From Siphonodentalium dalli (Eukaryota; Mollusca; Scaphopoda; Gadilida; Siphonodentaliidae), in NCBI GenBank assembly GCA_032622095.1, contig CP136064.1:149857819-149921818 (forward strand): a stretch of 64,000 nucleotides of DNA. Reading direction: 5' to 3'. Shown piece after piece: positions 52,201 to 62,516 of the stretch; the first letter of the stretch is position 1, and each line of letters opens with the position of its first letter. The notes beneath the pieces are model-generated. The model saw only the letters and a program-made list of their open reading frames with translations. It ran no database searches and had not been told where the DNA came from. A program made the translations under genes and the position numbers.

Positions 52201-52364
52201 AGTATTTAGTGGCACAAGCTGTCGCTTTATGCCCACATGATCACCATTCCTACCCGCCTTACAGAAAACCTGGACCAGTTGACCCTCGGTTGACCACCTA
52301 CAGATATCCTGGGGGGATGGTACGTAAAAATCAACCAATATTGAAGGAAATTTCGTATAGTTTG
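52201..52364. repeat. Monomer type M (long HOR)
   Basis: Diagnostics are cacatgatc, cctggaccagttgacc and caaccaatattg, and it is followed by agtatttt. It is the long-HOR counterpart of type V. Confidence 0.85.
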
Positions 52365-52529
52365 AGTATTTTAGTGGTACAAGCTGTCGCTTAATGCCCA
52401 CATAATCACTGTTCCTACCCGCCTTACAGAAAACCCGGACCAGTTGACCCTCGGTTGACCACCTACATATATCCTGGGTGAATGGTACGTAAAAATCAAC
52501 CAATTTTGAAGGAAATTTCGTATAGTTTG
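52365..52529. repeat. Monomer type N (long HOR), 165 bp
   Basis: Diagnostics are an extra T (agtatttt), gcttaatg, usually cactattcc (here cactgttcc), acatatatcc, gggtgg (here gggtgaatgg) and aatcaacc. It is the long-HOR counterpart of type W. Confidence 0.85.
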
Positions 52530-52693
52530 AGCATTTAGTGGCACAAGCTGTCGTTTTATGCCCACATAATCACCATTCCTACCCGCCTTACAGAAAACCC
52601 GGACCAGTTGACCCTCGGTTGACCACCTACATATATCCTGGGGGGATGGTACGTAAAAATCGACCAATTTTGAAGGAAATTTCGTATAGTTTG
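52530..52693. repeat. Monomer type O (both HORs)
   Basis: It starts agcatttag, then gtcgttttatg and acatatatcctgggggg. It closes both the long and short HOR and is followed by A. Confidence 0.85.
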
Positions 52694-52857
52694 AGTATTT
52701 AGTGGCACAAGCTGTCACTTTATGCCCACATAATCACCATTCCTACCCGCCTTACAGAAAACCCAGACCAGTTGACCCTTGGCTGACCACCTACAGATAT
52801 CCTGGGGGGATGGTACGTAAAAATCGACAAATTTTGAAGGAAATTTCGTATAGTATG
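52694..52857. repeat. Monomer type A (both HORs)
   Basis: Diagnostics are gtcacttta, cccagacc, cttggctg (or ctcggctg), often gacaaatttt, and an agtatg end. It always precedes agtcgcac of type B when both are intact. Confidence 0.85.
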
Positions 52858-53019
52858 AGTATTTAGTCGCACAAGCTGTCGCTTTATGCCCACATAATCA
52901 CCATTCCTACCCTTACAGTAAACCCGGACCAGTTGACCCTCGGTTGACCACCTACAGATATCCTGGGGGGGATGGTACGTAAAAATCAACCAATTTTGAA
53001 GGAAATTTCGTATAGTTTG
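52858..53019. repeat. Monomer type B (both HORs), 162 bp
   Basis: Diagnostics are agtcgcac, cccttacagtaaac (3 bp deletion plus A-to-T), a seven-to-nine G run, and aatcaacc. Confidence 0.85.
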
Positions 53020-53182
53020 AGTATTTAGTGGCACAAGCTGTCACTTTATGCCCACATAATCACAATTCCTACCCGCCTTACAGAAAACCCAGACCAGTTG
53101 ACCCTTGGTTGACCACCTACAGATATCCTGGGGGATGGTACGTAAAAATCGACCAATTTTGAAGGAAATTTCGTATAGTTTG
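53020..53182. repeat. Monomer type C (both HORs)
   Basis: Diagnostics are gtcacttta, often cacaattcc, cccagacc, cttggttg, and a five-G run (gggggatgg). Confidence 0.85.
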
Positions 53183-53346
53183 AGTATTTAGTGGCACAAG
53201 CTGTCGCTTTATGCCCACATAATCACCATTCCTACCCGCCTTACAGAAAACCCGGACCATTTGACCCTCGGTTGACCACCTACAGATATCCTGGTGGGAT
53301 GGTACGTAAAAATCGACCAATTTTGAAGGAAATTTCGTATAGTTTG
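53183..53346. repeat. Monomer type D (both HORs); branch point
   Basis: Diagnostics are ggaccatttg and ctggtggg. D is followed by E in the long HOR and by V in the short HOR, so it is where the two HOR paths part. Confidence 0.85.
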
Positions 53347-53510
53347 AGTATTTAGTGGCACAAGCTGTCGCTTTAAGCCCACATGATCACCATTCCTACC
53401 CGCCTTACAGAAAACCTGGACCAGTTTACCCTCGGTTGACCACCTACAGATATCCTGGGGGGATGGTACGTAAAAACCAACCAATATTGAAGGAAATTTC
53501 GTATAGTTTG
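53347..53510. repeat. Monomer type V (short HOR)
   Basis: Resembles M but has ccagtttacc and gtaaaaaccaacc. Copies at the right end also have ctttaagcc. Confidence 0.85.
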
Positions 53511-53675
53511 AGTATTTTAGTGGCACAAGCTGTCGCTTAATGCCCACATAATCACTATTCCTACCCGTCTTACAGAAAACCCGGACCAGTTGACCCTCGG
53601 TTGACCACCTACAGATATCCTGGGTGGATGGTACGTAAAAATCAACCAATTTTGAAGGAAATTTCGTATAGTTTG
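53511..53675. repeat. Monomer type W (short HOR), 165 bp
   Basis: Resembles N (agtatttt, gcttaatg, cactattcc, gggtgg, aatcaacc) but has cccgtcttac and usually keeps agatatcc. Confidence 0.85.
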
Positions 53676-53839
53676 AGCATTTAGTGGCACAAGCTGTCGC
53701 TTTATGCCCACATAATCACCATTCCTACCCGCCTTACAGAAAACCCGGACCAGTTGACCCTCGGTTGACCACCTACATATATCCTGGGTGGATTGTACGT
53801 AAAAATCAACCAATTTTGAAGGAAATTTCGTATAGTTTG
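53676..53839. repeat. Monomer type P (short HOR), O/N-like chimera
   Basis: The start (agcatttag) matches O while the end (acatatatcctgggtgg, aatcaacc, then agcatttag of the next unit) matches N. It sits between W and O and is absent from the long HOR, consistent with an extra unit made by an unequal exchange between N and O. Confidence 0.75.
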
Positions 53840-56800
53840 AGCATTTAGTGGCACAAGCTGTCGTTTTATGCCCACATAATCACCATTCCTACCCGCCTTA
53901 CAGAAAACCCGGACCAGTTGACCCTCGGTTGACCACCTACATATATCCTGGGGGGATGGTACGTAAAAATCGACCAATTTTGAAGGAAATTTCGTATAGT
54001 TTGAGTATTTAGTGGCACAAGCTGTCACTTTATGCCCACATAATCACCATTCCTACCCGCCTTACATAAAACCCAGACCAGTTGACCCTCGGCTGACCAC
54101 CTACAGATATCCTGGGGGGATGGTACGTAAAAATCGACCAATTTTGAAGGAAATTTCGTATAGTATGAGTATTTAGTCGCACAAGCTGTCGCTTTATGCC
54201 CACATAATCACCATTCCTTCCCTTACAGTAAACCCGGACCAGTTGACCCTCGGTTGACCACCTACAGATATCCTGGGGGGGGGATGGTACGTAAAAATCA
54301 ACCAATTTTGAAGGAAATTTCGTATAGTTTGAGTATTTAGTGGCACAAGCTGTCACTTTATGCCCACATAATCACAATTCCTACCCGCCTTACAGAAAAC
54401 CCAGACCAGTTGACCCTTGGTTGACCACCTACAGATATCCTGGGGGATGGTACGTAAAAATCGACCAATTTTGAAGGAAATTTCGTATAGTTTGAGTATT
54501 TAGTGGCACAAGCTGTCGCTTTGTGCCCACATAATCACCATTCCTACCCGCCTTGAAGAAAACCCGGACCATTTGACCCTCGGTTGACCACTTACAGATA
54601 TCCTGGTGGGATGGTACGTAAAAATCGACCAATTTTGAAGGAAATTTCGTATAGTTTGAGTATTTAGTGGCACAAGCTGTCGCTTTAAGCCCACATGATC
54701 ACCATTCCTACCCGCCTTACAGAAAACCTGGACCAGTTTACCCTCGGTTGACCACCTACAGATATCCTGGGGGGATGGTACGTAAAAACCAACCAATATT
54801 GAAGGAAATTTCGTATAGTTTGAGTATTTTAGTGGCACAAGCTGTCGCTTAATGCCCACATAATCACTATTCCTACCCGTCTTACAGAAAACCCGGACCA
54901 GTTGACCCTCGGTTGACCACCTACAGATATCCTGGGTGGATGGTACGTAAAAATCAACCAATTTTGAAGGAAATTTCGTATAGTTTGAGCATTTAGTGGC
55001 ACAAGCTGTCGCTTTATGCCCACATAATCACCATTCCTACCCGCCTTACAGAAAACCCGGACCAGTTTACCCTCGGTTGACCACCTACATATATCCTGGG
55101 TGGATTGTACGTAAAAATCAACCAATTTTGAAGGAAATTTCGTATAGTTTGAGCATTTAGTGGCACAAGCTGTCGTTTTATGCCCACATAATCACCATTC
55201 CTACCCGCCTTACAGAAAACCCGGACCAGTTGACCCTCGGTTGACCACCTACATATATCCTGGGGGGATGGTACGTAAAAATCGACCAATTTTGAAGGAA
55301 ATTTCGTATAGTTTGAGTATTTAGTGGCACAAGCTGTCACTTTATGCCCACATAATCACCATTCCTACCCGCCTTACAGAAAACCCAGACCAGTTGACCC
55401 TCGGCTGACCACCTACAGATATCCTGGGGGGATGGTACGTAAAAATCGACCAATTTTGAAGGAAATTTCGTATAGTATGAGTATTTAGTCGCACAAGCTG
55501 TCGCTTTATGCCCACATAATCACCATTCCTACCCTTACAGTAAACCCGGACCAGTTGACCCTCGGTTGACCACCTACAGATATCCTGGGGGGGGGATGGT
55601 ACGTAAAAATCAACCAATTTTGAAGGAAATTTCGTATAGTTTGAGTATTTAGTGGCACAAGCTGTCACTTTATGCCCACATAATCACAATTCCTACCCGC
55701 CTTACAGAAAACCCAGACCAGTTGACCCTTGGTTGACCACCTACAGATATCCTGGGGGATGGTACGTAAAAATCGACCAATTTTGAAGGAAATTTCGTAT
55801 AGTTTGAGTATTTAGTGGCACAAGCTGTCGCTTTATGCCCACATAATCACCATTCCTACCCGCCTTACAGAAAATCCGGACCATTTGACCCTCGGTTGAC
55901 CACCTACAGATATCCTGGTGGGATGGTACGTAAAAATCGACCAATTTTGAAGGAAATTTCGTATAGTTTGAGTATTTAGTGGCACAAGCTGTCGCTTTAT
56001 GCCCACATGATCACCATTCCTACCCGCCTTACAGAAAACCTGGACCAGTTTACCCTCGGTTGACCACCTACAGATATCCTGGGGGGATGGTACGTAAAAA
56101 CCAACCAATATTGAAGGAAATTTCGTATAGTTTGAGTATTTTAGTGGCACAAGCTGTCGCTTAATGCCCACATAATCACTATTCCTACCCGTCTTACAGA
56201 AAACCCGGACCAGTTGACCCTCGGTTGACCACCTACATATATCCTGGGTGGAATGTACGTAAAAATCAACCAATTTTGAAGGAAATTTCGTATAGTTTGA
56301 GCATTTAGTGGCACAAGCTGTCGCTTTATGCCCACATAATCACCATTCCTACAGGCCTTACAAAAAACCCGGACCAGTTGACCCTCGGTTGACCACCTAC
56401 ATATATCCTGGGGGGATGGTACGTAAAAATCGACCAATTTTGAAGGAAATTTCGTATAGTTTGAGTATTTAGTGGCACAAGCTGTCACTTTATGCCCACA
56501 TAATCACCATTCCTACCCGCCTTACAGAAAACCCAGACCAGTTGACCCTCGGCTGACCACCTACAGATATCCTGGGGGGATGGTACGTAAAAATCGACCA
56601 ATTTTGAAGGAAATTTCGTATAGTATGAGTATTTAGTCGCACAAGCTGTCGCTTTATGCCCACATAATCACCATTCCTACCCTTACAGTAAACCCGGACC
56701 AGTTGACCCTCGGTTGACCACCTACAGATATCCTGGGGGGGATGGTACGTAAAAATCAACCAATTTTGAAGGAAATTTCGTATAGTTTGAGTATTTAGTG

Positions 56801-56953
56801 GCACAAGCTGTCGCTTTATGCCCACATAATCACCATTCCTAGCCGCCTTACAGAAAACCCGGACCAGTTGACCCTCGGTTGACCACCTACAGATATCCTG
56901 GGGGGATGGCACGTAAAAATCGACCAATTTTGAAGGAAATTTCGTATAGTTTG

Positions 56954-57117
56954 AGTATTTAGTGGCACAAGCTGTCGCTTTATGCCTACATAATCACCAT
57001 TCCTACCAGCTTTACAGAAAACCCGGACCAGTTGACCCTCGGTTGACCGCCTACAGATATCCTGGGGGGATGGTACGTAAAAATCAACCAATATTGAAGG
57101 AAATTACGTATAGTTTG
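56954..57117. repeat. Monomer type R (irregular segments)
   Basis: Diagnostics are tgcctacat, ccagcctt (here ccagcttt), gaccgcc, caaccaatattg and ttacg. R precedes F at 1, 2781, 41.74 kb, here, 59010 and 62.5 kb, taking the place of E. It marks less regular parts of the array. Confidence 0.8.
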
Positions 57118-57884
57118 AGTATTTAGTGGCAACAAGCTGTCGCTTTATACCCACATAATCACCATTCCTACCCGCCTTACAGAAAATCCGGACCAGTTGA
57201 CCCTCGGTTGACCACCTACAGATATCCTGGGGGGGATGGTACGTAAAAATCGACCAATTTTGAAGGAAATTTCGTATAGTATGAGTATTTAGTGGCACAA
57301 GCTGTCGCTTTATGCCAAAATAATCACCATTCCTGCCCTTACAGAAAACCCGGACCAGTTGACCCTCGGTTGACCACCTACAGATATCCTGGGGGTATGG
57401 TACGTAAAAATCGACCAATTTTGAAGGAAATTTCGTATAGTTTGAGTATTTAGTGGCACAAGCTGTCGCTTTATGCCCACATAATCACCATTCCTAGCCG
57501 CCTTACAGAAAATCCGGACCAGTTGACCCTCGGTTGACCACCTACAGATATCCTGGGGGGGGGATGGTACGTAAAAATCGACCAATTTTGAAGGAAATTT
57601 CGTATAGTTTGAGTATTTAGTGGCACAAGCTGTCGCTTTATGACCACATAATAACCATTCCTACCCGCCTTACAGAAAACTCGGACCAGTTGACCCTCGG
57701 TTGACCACCTACAGATATCATGGGGGGATGGTACGTAAAAATCGACCAATTTTGAAGGAAATTTCGTATAGTATGAGTATTTAGTGGCACAAGCTGTCGC
57801 TTTATGCCCACATAATCACCCTTACAGAAAACCCGGACCAGTTGACCCTCGGTTGACCACCTACATATATCCTGGGGGGATGAT

Positions 57885-57989
57885 TATGCTGTCCCCGATA
57901 GCTCATTGAATGTTATACTATTACACTGTGTATATAATTGTATATATCATATGAATGAGTTATGAATAAATAATCATAGTCATAGTCAT
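57885..57989 (+). mobile_element. 105 bp insert, probable retroelement 3' end, copy 2
   Basis: Same length and same insertion point in a type J monomer (57776-58028) as the copy at 42670, with one base difference by eye: the 3' repeat here is the unbroken tcatagtcatagtcat (57974-57989). AATAAA is at 57965-57970. The flanking monomers also match, so this is a copy made by segmental duplication of the array, not a second transposition. Confidence 0.6.
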
Positions 57990-59009
57990 AAAAATCGACC
58001 AATTTTGAAGGAAATTTCGTATAGTTTGAGTATTTAGTGGCACAAGCTGTCACTTTATGCCCACATAATCACCATTCCTACCCGCCTTACAGAAAACCCA
58101 GACCAGTTGACCCTCGGTTGACCACCTACAGATATCCTGGGGGATGGTACGTAAAAATTGACCAATTTTGAAGGAAATTTCGTATAGTATGAGTATTTAG
58201 TGGCACAAGCTGTCGCTTTATGCCCACATAATCACCATTCCTACCCTTACAGAAACCCAGACCAGTTGACCATCGGTTGACCACCTACATATATCCTGGG
58301 GGGATGGTACGTAAAAATCGACCAATTTTGAAGGAAATTTCGTATAGTTTGAGTATTTAGTGGCAACAAGCTGTCGCTTTATGCCCACATGATCACCATT
58401 CCTACCCGCCTTACAGAAAACCCGGACCAGTTGACCCTCGGTTGACCACCTACAGATATCCTGGGGGGATGGTACGTAAAAATCAACCAATATTGAAGGA
58501 AATTTCGTATAGTTTGAGCATTTAGTGGCACAAGCTGTCGCTTTATGCCCACATAATCACCATTCCTACCCGCCTTACAGAAAACCCGGACCAGTTGACC
58601 CTCGGTTGACCACCTACATATATCCTGGGGGATGGTACGTAAAAATCGACCAATTTTGAAGGAAATTTCGTATAGTTTGAGTATTTAGTGGCACAAGCTG
58701 TCACTTTATGCCCACATAATCACCATTCCTACCCGCCTTACAGAAAACCCAGACCAGTTGACCCTTGGCTGACCACCTACAGATATCCTGGGGGGATGGT
58801 ACGTAAAAATCGACCAATTTTGAAGGAAATTTCGTATAGTTTGAGTATTTAGTCGCACAAGCTGTCGCTTTATGCCCACATAATCACCATTCCTACCCTT
58901 ACAGTAAACCCGGACCAGTTGACCCTCGGTTGACCACCTACAGATATCCTGGGGGGGGGGGATGGTACGTAAAAATCAACCAATTTTGAAGGAAATTTCG
59001 TATAGTTTG

Positions 59010-62000
59010 AGTATTTAGTGGCACAAGCTGTCGCTTTATGCCTACATAATCACCATTCCTACCAGCCTTACAGAAAACCCGGACCAGTTGACCCTCGGTT
59101 GACCGCCTACAGATATCCTGGGGGGATGGTACGTAAAAATCAACCAATATTGAAGGAAATTACGTATAGTTTGAGTATTTAGTGGCAACAAGCTGTCGCT
59201 TTATACCCACATAATCACCATTCCTACCCGCCTTACAGAAAATCCGGACCAGTTGACCCTCGGTTGACCACCTACAGATATCCTGGGGGGATGGTACGTA
59301 AAAATCGACCAATTTTGAAGGAAATTTCGTATAGTATGAGTATTTAGTGGCACAAGCTGTCGCTTTATGCCAACATAATCACCATTCCTGCCCTTACAGA
59401 AAACCCGGACCAGTTAACCCTCGGTTGACCACCTACAGATATCCTGGGGGATGGTACGTAAAAATCGACCAATTTTGAAGGAAATTTCGTATAGTTTGAG
59501 TATTTAGTGGCACAAGCTGTCGCTTTATGCCCACATAATCACCATTCCTAGCCGCCTTACAGAAAATCCGGACCAGTTGACCCTCGGTTGACCACCTACA
59601 GATATCCTGGGGGGGGATGGTACGTAAAAATCGACCAATTTTGAAGAACATTTCGTATAGTTTGAGTATTTAGTGGCACAAGCTGTCGCTTTATGCCCAC
59701 ATAATCACCATTCCTACCCTTACAGAAAACCCGGACCAGTTGACCCTCGGTTGACCACCTACATATATCCTGGGGGGATGGTAGGTAAAAATCGACCAAT
59801 TTTGAAGGACATTTCGTATAGTTTGAGTATTTAGTGGCACAAGCTGTCACTTTATGCCCACATAATAACCATTCCTACCCGCCTTACAGAAAAACCAGAC
59901 CAGTTGACCCTTGGTTGACCACCTACAGATATCCTGGGGGATGGTACGTAAAAATCGACCAATTTTGAAGGAAATTTCGTATAGTTTGAGTATTTAGTGG
60001 CACAAGCTGTCGCTTTATGCCCACATAATCACTATTCCTACCCGCCTTACAGAAAACCCGGACCATCTGACCCTCGGTTGACCACCTACAGATATCCTGG
60101 TGGGATGCTACGTAAAAATCGACCAATTTTGAAGGAAATTTCGTATAGTTTGAGTATTTAGTGGCACAAGCTGTCGCTTTATGCCCACATGATCACCATT
60201 CCTACCCGCCTTACAGAAAACCTGGACCAGTTGACCCTCGGTTGACCACCTACAGATATCCTGGGGGGATGGTACGTAAAAATCAACCAATATTGAAGGA
60301 AATTTCGTATAGTTTGAGTATTTTAGTGGCACAAGCTGTCGCTTAATGCCCACATAATCACTATTCCTACCCGCCTTACAGAAAACCCGGACCAGTTGAC
60401 CCTCGGTTGACCACCTACATATATCCTGGGTGGATGGTACGTAAAAATCAACCAATTTTGAAGGAAATTTCGTATAGTTTGAGCATTTAGTGGCACAAGC
60501 TGTCGTTTTATGCCCACATAATCACCATTCCTACCCGCCTTACAGAAAACCCGGACCAGTTGACCCTCGGTTGACCACCTACATATATCCTGGGGGGATG
60601 GTACGTAAAAATCGACCAATTTTGAAGGAAATTTCGTATAGTTTGAGTATTTAGTGGCACAAGCTGTCACTTTATGCCCACATAATCACCATGCCTACCC
60701 GCCTTACAGAAAACCCAGACCAGTTGACCCTTGGCTGACCACCTACAGATATCCTGGGGAGATGGTACGTAAAAATTGACAAATTTTGAAGGAAATTTCG
60801 TATAGTATGAGTATTTAGTCGCACAAGCTGTCGCTTTATGCCCACATAATCACCATTCCTACCCTTACAGTAAACCCGGACCAGTTGACCCTCGGTTGAC
60901 CACCTACAGATATCCTGGGGGGGATGGTACGTAAAAATCAACCAATTTTGAAGGAAATTTCGTATAGTTTGAGTATTTAGTGGCACAAGCTGTCACTTTA
61001 TGCCCACATAATCACCAATCCTACCCGCCTTACAGAAAACCCAGACCAGTTGACCCTTGGTTGACCACCTACAGATATCCTGGGGGATGGTACGTAAAAA
61101 TCGACCAATTTTGAAGGAAATTTCGTATAGTTTGAGTATTTAGTGGCACAAGCTGTCGCTTTATGCCCACATAATCACCATTCCTACCCGCCTTACAGAA
61201 AACCCGGACCATTTGACCCTCGTTTGACCACCTACAGATATCCTGGTGGGATGGTACGTAAAAATCGACCAATTTTGAAGGAAATTTCGTATAGTTTGAG
61301 TATTTAGTGGCACAAGCTGTCGCTTTATGCCCACATGATCACCATTCCTACCCGCCTTACAGAAAACCTGGACCAGTTGACCCTTGGCTGACCACCTACA
61401 GATATCCTGGGTGGATGGTACGTAAAAATCAACCAATATTGAAGGAAATTACGTATAGTTTGAGTATTTAGTGGCAACAAGCTGTCGCTTTATACCCACA
61501 TAATCACCATTCCTACCCGCCTTACAGAAAATCCGGACCAATTGACCCTCGGTTGACCACCTACAGATATCCTGGGGGGATGGTACGTAAAAATCGACCA
61601 ATTTTGAAGGAAATTTCGTATAGTATGAGTATTTAGTGGCACAAGCTGTCGCTTTATGCCAACATAATCACCATTCCTGCCCTTACAGAAAACCCGGACC
61701 AGTTGACCCTCGGTTGACCACCTACAGATATCCTGGGGGATGGTACGTAAAAATCGACCAATTTTGAAGGAAATTTCGTATAGTTTGAGTATTTAGTGGC
61801 ACAAGCTGTCGCTTTATGCCCACATAATCACCATTCCTAGCCGCCTTACAGAAAATCCGGACCAGTTGACCCTCGGTTGACCACCTACAGATATCCTGGG
61901 GGGGATGGTACGTAAAAATCGACCAATTTTGAAGGAAATTTCGTATAGTTTGAGTATTTAGTGGCACAAGCTGTCGCTTTATGCCCACATAATCACCATT

Positions 62001-62277
62001 CCTACCCGCCTTACAGAAAACCCGGACCAGTTGACCCTCGGTTGACCACCTACAGATATCCTGGGGGGATGGTACGTAAAAATCGACCAATTTTGAAGGA
62101 AATTTCGTATAGTATGAGTATTTAGTGGCACAAGCTGTCGCTTTATGCCCACATAATCACCATTCCTACCCTTACAGAAAACCCGGACCAGTTGACCCTC
62201 GGTTGACCACCTACATATATCCTGGGGGGATGGTAGGTAAAAATCGACCAATTTTGAAGGACATTTCGTATAGTTTG
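59010..62277. repeat. Long-HOR block, 20 monomers
   Basis: Order: R-F-G-H-J-K-L-M-N-O-A-B-C-D-E-F-G-H-I-J. It is the most complete run of long-HOR order at the right end; the first pass lacks I. H near 59.6 kb ends gaacatttcg, probably a fusion with J. Confidence 0.8.
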
Positions 62278-62516
62278 AGTATTTAGTGGCACAAGCTGTC
62301 ACTTTATGCCCACATAATAACCATTCCTACCCGCCTTACAGAAAAACCAGACCAGTTGACCCTTGGTTGACCACCTACAGATATCCTGGGGGATGGTACG
62401 TAAAAATCGACCAATTTTGAAGGAAATTTCGTATAGCCTCGGTTGACCACCTACAGATATCCTGGGGGATGGTACGTAAAAATCGACCAATTTTGAAGGA
62501 AATTTCGTATAGTATG
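62278..62516. repeat. Type K monomer plus truncated 75 bp monomer remnant
   Basis: After a K monomer the sequence jumps at 62436/62437 from cgtatag straight to cctcggttgacc, skipping about 89 bp of the next unit. The distance between monomer starts is 239 bp, or 164 + 75. This is a deletion inside the array that breaks monomer phase. Confidence 0.85.

Larger units (their letters stand above)
50892..56953. repeat. 37-monomer tandem duplication, copy 2 (intact)
   Basis: It begins where copy 1 ends and holds E to O, A to D, then three consecutive short-HOR units. The step from one D to the next (53183 to 54495) is exactly 1312 bp, or 8 x 164. Private variants shared with copy 1 include ggcagaag in G, cactgttcc in N, the interrupted gggggtggg run in H, and the ccttgaagaaaac variant in D (near 48.49 and 54.55 kb). 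Confidence 0.92.
56954..59009. repeat. Second copy of the insert-bearing segment, 12 monomers
   Basis: Order: R-F-G-H-I-J(with insert)-C-J-(F/M)-(P/O)-A-B. Shared with 41.7-42.8 kb are gccaaaat in G, gaccacataataacc and aactcgg in I, atcatgg, and the insert itself. The J monomer here has a 9 bp deletion at 57820/57821 (cacccttacag) that is absent from the first copy. Confidence 0.85.
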
